A stretch of 64,000 nt of DNA from Owenweeksia sp. (GCA_028277105.1 JANQHO010000169.1:17030-81029), one strand, 5' to 3'. Numbered from the stretch's first letter, positions 28,708-37,303 are shown. Notes: a model not told the origin generated them from the letters alone. Translations and numbers: made by a program.

Positions 28708-29085
28708 TTAACTAACATTCACAGCAGTTACTTTAGCATCGCCCCACAGGCTTTCAAGGTCGTAAAATCCGCGGGTATGCTTTTGAAAAACATGGGCAAC
28801 CACACTTACATAATCCATCAAAATCCATTCAGAATTATCTTTGCCTTCTACATGCCAGGGCTTTTCATGTAATGTTTCCCTTACAATTTTTTCAATAGAA
28901 TCACTAATGGCGTTTACCTGGGTGTTGGAAGTGCCTTCTGCAATAACAAAATAATCGCATACAGAGTTTTCGAGCCCTGAAAGATCGAGTACCATTATAC
29001 CTGATGCTTTTACATTTTCCATACCCTTAACGATTTCATACACCAAATCGGGATAAGTTTGTCCGCTTTTGTCTTGCTCCATCAA
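28708..29085 (-). CDS. rsfS: ribosome silencing factor RsfS
   Basis: A 125-residue protein of the RsfS/Iojap family, which binds L14 of the large subunit and blocks subunit joining under nutrient limitation. Conserved stretches: 'CDYFVIAEGTSNTQVNAISD', 'PWHVEGKDNSEWILMDYVSV' and 'VVAHVFQKHTRGFYDLESLW'. It is the first gene of the rsfS-ftsH-LUD-cdsA-psd-ACBP run and diverges from birA. Confidence 0.95.
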   Translation of the reverse strand: MMEQDKSGQTYPDLVYEIVKGMENVKASGIMVLDLSGLENSVCDYFVIAEGTSNTQVNAISDSIEKIVRETLHEKPWHVEGKDNSEWILMDYVSVVAHVFQKHTRGFYDLESLWGDAKVTAVNVS

Positions 29086-29102
29086 TACCTTACTTACTTT
29101 TG
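29074..29102 (+). promoter_or_regulatory. birA promoter (TTG-N18-TACTTTTG)
   Basis: TTG at 29074-29076 and TACTTTTG at 29095-29102, 18 bases apart, in the gap between divergent rsfS and birA. The -33 element overlaps the start of rsfS. Confidence 0.55.
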
Positions 29103-29163
29103 CAGGCTAAAATAACTAATAATTAACGGCTTACGCCTGTTTAAAAGTACCTTCCTCTAAAAA

Positions 29164-29910
29164 ATGCAAACACTATTTATCGGAAAAAAGCATTTGAAAT
29201 TCAATCAACTGAAATCTACCAATACCTGTATGAAGGAATTGTTAAGATCTGATAAAATAATAGAAGGAACTATTGTTCAAACTGAGTACCAAACATCAGG
29301 CCGGGGACAGTTTGGCAACGAATGGACTTCTGAAAAAGGCAAAAACCTGTTGTTTAGTCTGCTTTTGAGACCGTCTTTTCTATCATCTGACCAGCAATTT
29401 TATCTTAATATGTCAGTTTGTCTTGCTCTGGCAGATGCTTTAAACCAATTAAAAGAAGGCTTTGTAGTAAAATGGCCTAATGATATACTCTTTAAAAAGA
29501 AAAAGGTTTGCGGGGTATTAATAGAAAACAGCCTTAGCGGAAATAAAATAGAACATTCAATAGTAGGTATCGGCCTAAATGTAAACCAGGAAGATTTTAT
29601 ATACCCTGATGCGGCTTCATTAAAAACGATTACGGGAAAAACTCAGGATATGAGTGAAATATTGAGAAACATAGCAGGTGGGATAGAGCAGCGCTACTTA
29701 CAGCTGAGGTCTGATCTTCAATTGGTCAGGAAAGATTATCTGAAAAACCTCTATGGTTTCAGAGAGCATGTTCCGGTTTTGATAAGAGGTAAAAGGCTTT
29801 TAATACAAGTTGAAAATGTAGAAAAAAACGGTAAAATTATCGTTCAGCTTATTGGTGAAGAAGAATATAAAAGCTTTAACTTCAAAGAAATAAGCTTCGT
29901 GCTGGCTTAA
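29164..29910 (+). CDS. birA: biotin--[acetyl-CoA-carboxylase] ligase
   Basis: Attaches biotin to carboxylase carrier protein. The 248-residue protein has the ligase core only, with no N-terminal helix-turn-helix, so it is not a BirA-type repressor. Motifs: 'TSGRGQFGNEWTSEKGKNLL', the biotinyl-AMP loop, 'FVVKWPNDILFKKKKVCGVL', and 'IVGIGLNVNQEDF'. It converges on the SRPBCC gene with shared stop bases (TTAA at 29907-29910). Confidence 0.94.
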   Translation: MQTLFIGKKHLKFNQLKSTNTCMKELLRSDKIIEGTIVQTEYQTSGRGQFGNEWTSEKGKNLLFSLLLRPSFLSSDQQFYLNMSVCLALADALNQLKEGFVVKWPNDILFKKKKVCGVLIENSLSGNKIEHSIVGIGLNVNQEDFIYPDAASLKTITGKTQDMSEILRNIAGGIEQRYLQLRSDLQLVRKDYLKNLYGFREHVPVLIRGKRLLIQVENVEKNGKIIVQLIGEEEYKSFNFKEISFVLA

Positions 29911-30299
29911 AAGGAAGCCAGTTTATCGGCCAGGTTCTCAATAAAGTTTTTAAGAGGACGTTCCACCATCATTTTAAGCATAGGGTTAAAATTACCTTGA
30001 AAATTAAAAAAGGCTTTTGAGGTAGAATCATCAACTGCTTTGATATGGCAAGTAAGTGAAAAATCGAGCTTGGAGCTGACAGATTTCAAGCGTATTAAAC
30101 GGGGTTCTAGTCTTTCATCAACTATCAGGCGCACTTCAGGCATTCCTTTAATGCCAAAAATGAAAGAATCGTTATCAGCTTCGAATTTGGTGACCGATTC
30201 AGGCATAAGTTCACCAAAGCTGTTAAAATCGTTTAGTTTATTGTAGAGCTCTTGATCAGATTTATTAACCGTTACGGTTTTAGATTCAATTTTAGTCAT
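29907..30299 (-). CDS. SRPBCC (START-like) family protein
   Basis: A 130-residue single-domain protein with the SRPBCC/polyketide cyclase fold pattern: 'SKTVTVNKSDQELYNKLNDF', 'VRLIVDERLEPRLIRLKSVS' and a long C-terminal helix 'MVERPLKNFIENLADKLA'. Such folds bind small hydrophobic ligands; the ligand here is unknown. It is 16 bases downstream of pyrE and likely cotranscribed with it. Confidence 0.75.
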   Translation of the reverse strand: MTKIESKTVTVNKSDQELYNKLNDFNSFGELMPESVTKFEADNDSFIFGIKGMPEVRLIVDERLEPRLIRLKSVSSKLDFSLTCHIKAVDDSTSKAFFNFQGNFNPMLKMMVERPLKNFIENLADKLASF

Positions 30300-30315
30300 C
30301 GGTAATTTTTTAAAA

Positions 30316-30960
30316 TTAATTAGCCTTCCACGCAGCGGGATCTTTACGCCACTTTTTTAAAGTAGCCAGGGTTTCTTCATTCAGATACCCTTGGGAACTT
30401 ACCTGTTCTATAAGGTGTTCATAGTCACTGAGGGTAACCAACTCACAATTGGCTTCAATAAAATTTTGTTCGGCAATAGGAAAACCATAAGTAAAAAGAG
30501 CAACCATACCAGATACATTGGCCCCAGCTTCGCGCAAGGCGTTAACGGCTTTAAGGCTGCTACCACCTGTGCTGACCAGGTCTTCTACCACCACCACATT
30601 TTGAGCCGATTCCAACTGGCCTTCAATCTGGTTCTGACGCCCATGACTTTTGGCCTCGGGCCTTACATAAACAAAGGGCAACCCCATTTCCTGAGCAACT
30701 AGAATGCCCATGGCTATAGCTCCGGTAGCTACACCGGCAATTACGCCAGGTTGTCCATAGTGCTGGTGGATAGCTTTAACGAGATTTTCGCGCAAGAAAA
30801 CACGTATAGCGGGATAGCTGAGGGTAATCCTATTATCACAGTATATAGGAGATTTCCAGCCACTGGCCCAGGTAAAAGGTTCATCGGGTTGCAATTTTAT
30901 TGCCTTTATTTGCAATAGTTTCTCAGTGGTTAAGCGGGCGGTTTCCTTGTCAAAAATCAT
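30316..30960 (-). CDS. pyrE: orotate phosphoribosyltransferase
   Basis: Pyrimidine biosynthesis: orotate plus PRPP to OMP. The start at 30960 (MIFDKETARLTTEKLLQIKA) is preferred over an ATG nine codons upstream that would run into the divergent NUDIX gene. The 214-residue protein has 'FTWASGWKSPIYCDNR', 'GVATGAIAMGILVAQEMGLP' and the PRPP loop 'VVVVEDLVSTGGSS'. The ATG lies almost on top of the divergent NUDIX start, so its promoter must lie inside the neighbouring coding sequence. Confidence 0.96.
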   Translation of the reverse strand: MIFDKETARLTTEKLLQIKAIKLQPDEPFTWASGWKSPIYCDNRITLSYPAIRVFLRENLVKAIHQHYGQPGVIAGVATGAIAMGILVAQEMGLPFVYVRPEAKSHGRQNQIEGQLESAQNVVVVEDLVSTGGSSLKAVNALREAGANVSGMVALFTYGFPIAEQNFIEANCELVTLSDYEHLIEQVSSQGYLNEETLATLKKWRKDPAAWKAN

Positions 30961-30967
30961 GCGCCAA

Positions 30968-31564
30968 ATGTATAAAGTTTTCATCAACGATAATTCTCTT
31001 AGCTTCAGTAAATACAGTGTTTCTGGCAGTACTGAGGAATGGGCTTACAAAGGGAAAGAGCAATTGTGGTCTTTAGTCGGAAAACTGCAAGAACCGTCTG
31101 AAAATCTGGATTATACAATATTGTGTATAGATGTAGAAAAAGCCTGGAAAGAGTTTTGCAGCCTTTTTACGATTATAGAAGCTGCCGGAGGATTGGTGAA
31201 AAATCCTGAGGATGAATTGCTGATGATCTATCGTTTGGGAAAATGGGATCTGCCCAAAGGCAAAATGGAAGAAGGGGAGACTGCTATGGAAAGTGCCCTG
31301 AGGGAGGTGCAGGAGGAATGTGGTATACCTGAACCAAAGGTAAAAGGAGAACGGCTCACCATGTACCATACGTACAAACAGGACGGTGAATTCATACTGA
31401 AGAAGACTTATTGGTTCGAAATGTATCTGAAAGCTGAGACGGAGCTCACTCCCCAAAAAGAGGAGGATATTGAATGGGCTGTTTGGGCAAGTCGTGGTGA
31501 AGTCCGGGAATATCTGAATAATACCTATGCCAGTATACGCTGGCTTCTAAAGCCCTTTACTTAA
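30968..31564 (+). CDS. NUDIX hydrolase
   Basis: A 198-residue protein with a full Nudix box at residues about 98-120 ('GKMEEGETAMESALREVQEE' then Cys-Gly), which binds metal and hydrolyses a nucleoside diphosphate linked to another group. The N-terminal 80 residues are an extra domain typical of the Bacteroidota version. The substrate is unknown. Two ATGs are possible, 30959 (complementary to the pyrE start codon) and 30968; the second is chosen. It converges on coaD with an eight-base overlap. Confidence 0.88.
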   Translation: MYKVFINDNSLSFSKYSVSGSTEEWAYKGKEQLWSLVGKLQEPSENLDYTILCIDVEKAWKEFCSLFTIIEAAGGLVKNPEDELLMIYRLGKWDLPKGKMEEGETAMESALREVQEECGIPEPKVKGERLTMYHTYKQDGEFILKKTYWFEMYLKAETELTPQKEEDIEWAVWASRGEVREYLNNTYASIRWLLKPFT

Positions 31565-32015
31565 TCCTTACAGGTTCTGGCACAAATTGAGTGTAATCCC
31601 CCCCGTTGCGGATTACGTCCCGCACAATACTGGAACTAATAGATGAGAGTCCTGAAGCTGTAAGCAGAAATACTGTATCCAGCTTATTTTCCAGCTTGCG
31701 GTTAGTTTGAGCTACGGCTTTTTCAAATTCAAAATCGGCTGGGTTGCGCAGGCCCCTCAGAATAAAGCCAGCCCCTTTTTCAATAGCGTATTTTACAGTA
31801 AGTCCAGTGTAATAATCTACCTCTATGTTTGGATAGTTTTCAAATGTTTCACTGATCCACTCCAGGCGCTGCTCCAAAGGAAACATATATGTTTTGTTGG
31901 CATTTTTACCTACTGCTACAATTATCTTATCAAAGAGAGTGGCAGCACGGGTTATAATATCTTTATGTCCCAGAGTTATAGGATCAAAGGAACCGGGAAA
32001 AACAGCTATTCTCAT
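31557..32015 (-). CDS. coaD: pantetheine-phosphate adenylyltransferase
   Basis: Penultimate step of coenzyme A synthesis. The 152-residue protein has the nucleotidyltransferase motif 'FPGSFDPITLGHKDII' with the T/HxGH site and the C-terminal 'SSISSSIVRDVIRNGGD'. The length is normal. Its ATG overlaps the ddl stop by four bases, so ddl and coaD form one transcript. Confidence 0.97.
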   Translation of the reverse strand: MRIAVFPGSFDPITLGHKDIITRAATLFDKIIVAVGKNANKTYMFPLEQRLEWISETFENYPNIEVDYYTGLTVKYAIEKGAGFILRGLRNPADFEFEKAVAQTNRKLENKLDTVFLLTASGLSSISSSIVRDVIRNGGDYTQFVPEPVRIK

Positions 32016-32995
32016 CTTTTGCTTTTTAAGGCATTTTCTACGGTAGCGTCAAAAAAGTCGTCTAAAGTCAACCCCAGGTATTTTGCCTGTTTGGGGATGA
32101 TACTTTCTTTACTCAGGCCCGGAATAGTATTAACCTCTATCATAAAAGGTACGCCATTTTCCGTAATTATATAATCAATACGGGCTATACCATTCAGGTT
32201 AAGGCTCTCATAGATGAATTCACTTTCTTCCATGATCTGTGAGTAAGTCCCCTGATCAATGCGGGCAGGGGTTACTTCTTCGGACTGACCATTGTATTTG
32301 GATTCATAATCGAAGAATTCATTTTGAGGTACTATATCGGTACAGGCGAGTGCTGTGATGTGGCTGCTGTGATTACTGACCCCACAGGCTATCTCTATTC
32401 CTTTTACCATGGCCTCTATTATGATCTGACTATCATATTCAAAGGCGTGTTCTATAGCCTCTTCCAGATCTTCAAGGTGTTTTACCTTGCTTACTCCAAA
32501 ACTGGAACCGCTGCGATTGGGCTTTACAAAACAGGGCAGGCCTACATGATCGATGATCTCTTCAACGGAATAGTCTTCATGGCGGGCCAGGTAATAAGCT
32601 TCTGGTATATTTACTCCCAGTCCTTTTAGAAGCATACTGCATTCCGCTTTGTTAAAGGTAAGGGCACTTTCAAACTGGCCTGAAGAGGTTTGGGGGATGC
32701 CCAACATTTCCAGGTAACCTGCCAGTGGGCCATCTTCACCCGGAGAGCCGTGAATGATATTGAACACGACATCAAAAGTGATCTTTTGACCGTTTACAGA
32801 GGCACTGAAGTCATTTTTATCAATGGGGTACTCCAACCCATCTTTTACCAATACCCATTTTTCGCGGGCAATCAATACTTTATAAACGTCAAATTTGATA
32901 CGGCTGAGGCTTTGGAAAACCACGCTGCCAGAATCTAAAGATATTTGGTATTCGGGCGAAAAGCCGCCCATTACTACAGCAACAGAGTGTTTCAT
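32012..32995 (-). CDS. ddl: D-alanine--D-alanine ligase
   Basis: Makes the D-Ala-D-Ala dipeptide for peptidoglycan. The 327-residue ATP-grasp protein has 'VAVVMGGFSPEYQISLDSG', 'IIHGSPGEDGPLAGYLEMLG', 'PCFVKPNRSGSSFGVSKV', and the metal-binding end 'PFMIEVNTIPGLSKESIIPK'. It is transcribed with coaD. A well-formed promoter lies upstream. Confidence 0.97.
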   Translation of the reverse strand: MKHSVAVVMGGFSPEYQISLDSGSVVFQSLSRIKFDVYKVLIAREKWVLVKDGLEYPIDKNDFSASVNGQKITFDVVFNIIHGSPGEDGPLAGYLEMLGIPQTSSGQFESALTFNKAECSMLLKGLGVNIPEAYYLARHEDYSVEEIIDHVGLPCFVKPNRSGSSFGVSKVKHLEDLEEAIEHAFEYDSQIIIEAMVKGIEIACGVSNHSSHITALACTDIVPQNEFFDYESKYNGQSEEVTPARIDQGTYSQIMEESEFIYESLNLNGIARIDYIITENGVPFMIEVNTIPGLSKESIIPKQAKYLGLTLDDFFDATVENALKSKR

Positions 32996-33015
32996 TTCGT
33001 CTAGGCGATGCTCAG

Positions 33016-33045
33016 CAAAAGTAGTTTTATTTGTTAAAGCAGCAA
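33016..33045 (-). promoter_or_regulatory. ddl-coaD promoter (TTG-N19-TACTTTTG)
   Basis: On the minus strand TTG (33045-33043) precedes TACTTTTG (33023-33016) by 19 bases. The predicted start site is 14 or so bases before the ddl ATG at 32995. Confidence 0.65.
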
Positions 33046-33173
33046 TTTGTCACCCAGGTAACATCCACATACATTTCATTCTTTATTTCTTAGCAGTGTT
33101 TAATGATAGAATAAAACTATTTGCCTGGCATCTGCGTATGTAGTTTATTGAAAAACAATTGTAGCTATTGAAT

Positions 33174-33509
33174 ATGGAAAAAACCTATTACAACCCTAAG
33201 GATCTGAAAAAATTTGGAGAGATTGAGGAGTGGCAGCCTGAGCTGGCTAAAAAATTTTTTGAATGGTATGGTGATGTTTTTGCCGAAGGGGCGCTTACTG
33301 CCCGGGAAAAAGCTATTATAGCCTTAGCTGTTTCCCACGCTGTGCAATGTCCTTATTGTATTGATGCCTACACTACAGAATCTTTGAAGTTTGGTATTTC
33401 TGAAGCTCAGATGATGGAAGCCGTGCACGTAGCGGGAGCAATAAGGGGAGGAGCTTCCCTGGTGCACGGGGTACAGATGATGAACAAGGCTAAGAAGCTT
33501 TCTATGTAA
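33174..33509 (+). CDS. arsenosugar biosynthesis-associated peroxidase-like (AhpD/CMD-fold) protein
   Basis: A 111-residue carboxymuconolactone decarboxylase/AhpD-like protein with the redox pair Cys59-x-x-Cys62 in 'AVQCPYCIDAYTTESL'. ATG at 33174 is used; the frame also has a TTG two codons earlier. This small protein is known to sit beside ArsS in arsenosugar biosynthesis loci, and here it is 12 bases before arsS. Its exact step is unsettled; a peroxidase or disulfide role is inferred from the motif. Confidence 0.85.
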   Translation: MEKTYYNPKDLKKFGEIEEWQPELAKKFFEWYGDVFAEGALTAREKAIIALAVSHAVQCPYCIDAYTTESLKFGISEAQMMEAVHVAGAIRGGASLVHGVQMMNKAKKLSM

Positions 33510-33521
33510 AATGCTGAACTT

Positions 33522-34577
33522 ATGATCAAATCTTTGAAAGCCAGAAAACACGAACTGGCATCAAAAGAAAGGCAAATAGAATTTTTGAGCAACGGGATAT
33601 TCGGAGAGGGGGAACTACCTACCTTTAAAGAATCCCTGGGAAAAATAGAGATGTATCCCTTGCGACCCAGTGGTATTGAAATATTACAGGTTAACGTAGG
33701 ATATATGTGCAACCAGGTTTGTAAGCACTGCCACGTTGATGCCGGGCCTGACCGCAAGGAGATCATGAGTCGCGAACACATGGAAATACTCCTGAATATC
33801 CTCAAGCAAACCAAAATACCCACCCTTGATCTAACAGGTGGTGCCCCGGAGATGAATCCCAATTTCAGATGGTTTGTAGAAGAAGCGCGAAAAACCGGGG
33901 TCGATGAGATCATAGTGCGTTCTAACCTTACTATCATAAGGGCCAATAAAAAGTATTATGAACTTCCTGAATTTTTTAAAGAAAACGGGGTGCGGGTAGT
34001 TTCTTCTTTGCCTTTTTACCGCAAGGATAAGACAGACCGCCAGAGGGGTGACGGAGTTTTTGACAAATCGATAGAAGCTCTAAAAATGCTTAACGCGGTG
34101 GGTTACGGCCAACCGGAAAGTGAGTTGACACTCGATCTGGTTTACAATCCCAATGGGGCTTATCTTCCTGCTGCACAAGCAGATCTGGAAAGGGATTTCA
34201 AAAAAGCCCTGAAAGAGGATTTTGATATAGAATTCAACAGTTTATTCACCATTACCAATCTTCCTATTGCCCGTTTTCTGGAATATCTTATTGCCAGCGA
34301 TAATTACGAAGATTATATGGATACCCTGGTGAATGCCTTTAACCCTGCAGCGGCTATGGGAGTGATGTGCCGTAATACTATATCAGTTGATTATGATGGG
34401 TATATGTATGACTGTGATTTTAACCAGATGCTCAATAAAAAGGTATTACCTAAGGAAAGCCGGCATATCCGGGATTTTGATCTGGAAAGCCTGAACAGGC
34501 GGGAAATATTTGTACATCAGCATTGTTATGGCTGTACAGCAGGAGCTGGTTCCAGTTGCCAGGGTGCCACCATCTGA
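33522..34577 (+). CDS. arsS: arsenosugar biosynthesis radical SAM protein ArsS
   Basis: A 351-residue radical SAM enzyme with the [4Fe-4S] motif Cys63-x3-Cys67-x2-Cys70 ('YMCNQVCKHCHVDAG') and 'TLDLTGGAPEMNPNFRWFV'. The C-terminal DUF3641 region is Cys-rich ('YDGYMYDCDFNQML', 'HQHCYGCTAGAGSSCQG'), as in ArsS, which adds a 5'-deoxyadenosyl group to dimethylarsinous acid. The pair with the AhpD-like gene is standard, but no ArsM, ArsR or arsenate reductase is in view. Confidence 0.9.
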   Translation: MIKSLKARKHELASKERQIEFLSNGIFGEGELPTFKESLGKIEMYPLRPSGIEILQVNVGYMCNQVCKHCHVDAGPDRKEIMSREHMEILLNILKQTKIPTLDLTGGAPEMNPNFRWFVEEARKTGVDEIIVRSNLTIIRANKKYYELPEFFKENGVRVVSSLPFYRKDKTDRQRGDGVFDKSIEALKMLNAVGYGQPESELTLDLVYNPNGAYLPAAQADLERDFKKALKEDFDIEFNSLFTITNLPIARFLEYLIASDNYEDYMDTLVNAFNPAAAMGVMCRNTISVDYDGYMYDCDFNQMLNKKVLPKESRHIRDFDLESLNRREIFVHQHCYGCTAGAGSSCQGATI

Positions 34578-34730
34578 TACTTTAAAGATTTGTCAAAGGA
34601 AATATATTTAGTGACTATTAAGTATGTATATCGTCAGGCTGCTCTTTGTCTTTGAGCTTTTTTTCATTGCGAGTTTAACCCTGTAATCCCAATATCTGGC
34701 AGAACGATTTGTTTTTTAACCTTTTTTAGA

Positions 34731-35576
34731 TCAATCCAGCTCTCCAAAAACTCTTTGTAAAATTGAATTAACCCTTGCTAGCGGGTCTTTGCGTATTTGA
34801 GCCTCTTCCTCGGATACTTTCAGGAAAAGTCCATCCAGGCCTTTCTGAGTGGAATGTTCCGAAATATCGGTAGCGGTAATGGTCTGCATACTCATCAGTG
34901 AACCTATGGTACCCAACCCTACAGAGGTATTTAAAATATCATTATAATCCTCAACAAAACCTTCGTAAGCATCTACTACACTCTCACCTCCTACGGTAAC
35001 AGTTTGTAAAGCAGCGTCAATTTTGGGTTCATACTGGTTGAAAAGTGAAGTACTGGTCTGGTCTTCCAAATAATCAGTGGCAGCGGTTTCTACTCCGCCA
35101 AACAGAATGTTGTTAGCATCTTGTATAGTGATCTCCTGTATGGCACTTACAAAAATTGGAGCGGCAGTAGCAGCAGCCTGTTCAGCAGCGGTATTGATAC
35201 CTAGTATCAGTTCGTCTTCCTTGCTTTTCAAGCCCGGTATATTGAGTCCTAACAAGCTATTATTGTAGCCGTTGTAAAGCTGATCACCCGTTACCGTTAT
35301 ACCCAAAACAGTAAAGGATTTAGACCGAAAATCGGTAATTTGGCTATTTACTTCATCAGGCAAAAGTATCTTTACAGCCTGATCTTTAAAGTAACCTCCG
35401 GCCCGCGATAGTATGGAGGTAGAAGTATCTGTTCCAACGATCAGGGCTTCTTTGAGGCCTTCAGCTATTTCTGCATCAGTTAATCCGCCATTCCCTAAAT
35501 TGAAGGGATTATCTTCCGAGCAAGCAGGCAAGCTAAGTACGGATACTATCAATAAGCTTTTGAACAGGGTTTTCAT
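34731..35576 (-). CDS. DUF4197 lipoprotein
   Basis: A 281-residue lipoprotein; the start at 35576 (MKTLFKSLLIVSVLSLPACSE) yields Cys19 in a lipobox, whereas the ATG seven codons earlier does not improve it. The mature protein matches DUF4197 (PF13852): 'DAEIAEGLKEALIVGTDTST', 'YFKDQAVKILLPDEV', 'TDYLEDQTSTSLFNQYEP' and 'LFLKVSEEEAQIRKDPLARV'. The function of the family is unknown. It stands alone, between arsS and dinB. Confidence 0.88.
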   Translation of the reverse strand: MKTLFKSLLIVSVLSLPACSEDNPFNLGNGGLTDAEIAEGLKEALIVGTDTSTSILSRAGGYFKDQAVKILLPDEVNSQITDFRSKSFTVLGITVTGDQLYNGYNNSLLGLNIPGLKSKEDELILGINTAAEQAAATAAPIFVSAIQEITIQDANNILFGGVETAATDYLEDQTSTSLFNQYEPKIDAALQTVTVGGESVVDAYEGFVEDYNDILNTSVGLGTIGSLMSMQTITATDISEHSTQKGLDGLFLKVSEEEAQIRKDPLARVNSILQRVFGELD

Positions 35577-35633
35577 ATACAAGACAGTTTTGAACAAATT
35601 TATATTTATATCTCTACAAAAAGGATTCCTTGT

Positions 35634-36698
35634 TTAAAAATCGAGAGTCAATTGCACACCACTCCGGTTTCTGTTGCTTTCCAGATTAGATAAACTTATG
35701 CCTAATAGCCTTACCGGTCTCTCGGGAAAAGTACTGTTTAGCAGTTCAAGGATCTTATCAAAAATATCTTTCCTGTTATGTACGTAATGTTGGAAGGTGT
35801 AACTGCGGGTGTGTATCTCAAAATCGAAATATTTGATCTTAAGGGTTAGGGTTTTTCCCTTGGCACCGGCACTTTCAATGCGATCAGTTAGTCTTCCCAT
35901 AATATTCTCCAATGATTCCTTCATTTCCTCAAAGGTGCTGAGATCATTGAAGAAAGTCCTTTCGGCACCTATGGATTTGCGTATGCGATTGGGCTTAACC
36001 CGGCTTTTATGGATTCCTCTAACTATGTTGTAGTAATGTACCCCGCTTTTACCAAATTCTCTGATGAGCAAAGCCTGATCCCAGGTTTTGAGATCTTTTC
36101 CATTGTGAATGCCCAGGCGTTTCATCTTTTCAGCAGTTTTTTGCCCTATGCCGTGAAACTTTCCTATCGGTAAGCCTTCCAGAAAAGCAGTAACTTGGTC
36201 TGGCATGATGGTCTTTTGACCATTCGGCTTATTGATATCTGAAGCAACTTTAGCCAAAAATTTATTGACAGAGATTCCCGCTGAAGCCGTTAGGCCGGTT
36301 TTTTCATATATTTCTCTCCTTATTTCTTTGGCAATCTTAGTAGCCGTTTTTATTCCTTTTTTGTTCTCTGTTACATCGAGGTAAGCTTCATCTAAAGACA
36401 AGGGTTCCACCAGATCAGTATAGTCGTAAAATATCTCTCTGATCTGCCTGGAGACTTTGGAATATTTTTCAAAATTGGATCGTACGAAGATGATGTCGGG
36501 ACATTTGCGGTAGGCCAAAGCAGAAGGCATAGCAGATTTCACTCCGTATTTACGGGCTTCATAACTGGCAGCAGCAACCACCCCTCTTTCTCTTGAGCCA
36601 CCAACTGCAACTGGTTTTCCCCTCAGATGAGGGTTGTCTCTTTGCTCTACAGAAGCATAAAAGGCATCCATATCTATATGAATGATTTTGCGACTAAT
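35634..36698 (-). CDS. dinB: DNA polymerase IV, with probable ATT start codon
   Basis: A Y-family translesion polymerase of about 354 residues with 'SLDEAYLDVTE' (second catalytic acids), the HhH region 'FHGIGQKTAEKMKRLGIHNG' and the little-finger domain. The first ATG in frame (36671) would begin at 'MDAFYASVEQRD' and lose the preceding catalytic Asp of the IDMD motif. The frame continues upstream without a stop as 'SRKIIHIDMD', aligning with E. coli 'MRKIIHVDMD'. No ATG, GTG or TTG exists there; ATT at 36696-36698 sits exactly where Met is expected, so an ATT start is proposed. Confidence 0.85.
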   Translation of the reverse strand: MSRKIIHIDMDAFYASVEQRDNPHLRGKPVAVGGSRERGVVAAASYEARKYGVKSAMPSALAYRKCPDIIFVRSNFEKYSKVSRQIREIFYDYTDLVEPLSLDEAYLDVTENKKGIKTATKIAKEIRREIYEKTGLTASAGISVNKFLAKVASDINKPNGQKTIMPDQVTAFLEGLPIGKFHGIGQKTAEKMKRLGIHNGKDLKTWDQALLIREFGKSGVHYYNIVRGIHKSRVKPNRIRKSIGAERTFFNDLSTFEEMKESLENIMGRLTDRIESAGAKGKTLTLKIKYFDFEIHTRSYTFQHYVHNRKDIFDKILELLNSTFPERPVRLLGISLSNLESNRNRSGVQLTLDF

Positions 36699-36840
36699 AT
36701 TATCTGAAGTATTCAGGGTAAAATGAATTTTAAGGAAAACAACGGTGTTTTAAAATTACTGTTTTTAAAAATTATAAAGCTCATGATCAGGGGTGCAGCT
36801 AATGATTTCAATAATGATGTTTTAGTACTTTCGCCAGCAG

Positions 36841-37287
36841 ATGCTTTCCAAAAAATCTAAATACGCGATAAATGCCCTGGTATATTTGGCGCGCAGGGCC
36901 AAGGAAGGAGCAGAGAAAGTACAGATTGCAGAAATATCTGAAGAACAGAATATTCCCAAGAAATTTTTAGAAGCTATTTTACTTGACCTTAAAAATGCAG
37001 GTATTTTGGGAAGTAAAATGGGCAGGGGCGGAGGTTACTATTTCAGGAGGCTTCCACGGGAGGTAAACCTGGCAGAAATACACCGCTTGTTTGACGGGGC
37101 AATTGGCTTGCTGTCCTGTGTTACTTATCAGTATTACGAGAAATGCGAAGAGTGTATAGATGAAGAAAGCTGCGGTATCAGAGAAGCTATTTTAGAAGTG
37201 AGAAACAGTACCGTGGAAATACTAAAGAGAAATACAATTGAAGAGATCCTCAACAGGGAAGATATCTTAAAAAGAAGCCGGAAGTAA
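36841..37287 (+). CDS. Rrf2 family transcriptional regulator
   Basis: A 148-residue winged-helix regulator of the Rrf2/IscR/CymR group: 'MLSKKSKYAINALVYLARRA', the recognition region 'IPKKFLEAILLDLKNAGILG' and the wing 'MGRGGGYYFRR'. Four cysteines (93, 102, 105, 111) lie where IscR holds its Fe-S cluster, so iron-sulfur or redox sensing is plausible. No target gene is adjacent: dinB diverges and a secreted protein converges. It ends in a terminator. Confidence 0.9.
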   Translation: MLSKKSKYAINALVYLARRAKEGAEKVQIAEISEEQNIPKKFLEAILLDLKNAGILGSKMGRGGGYYFRRLPREVNLAEIHRLFDGAIGLLSCVTYQYYEKCEECIDEESCGIREAILEVRNSTVEILKRNTIEEILNREDILKRSRK

Positions 37288-37303
37288 AGTGTTTTAACCA
37301 AAT

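Noticed and set aside
33407..33946. Minus-strand open frame (179 codons) across the arsS start
   Set aside because: It covers the ArsS radical SAM motif in reverse and has no independent support.
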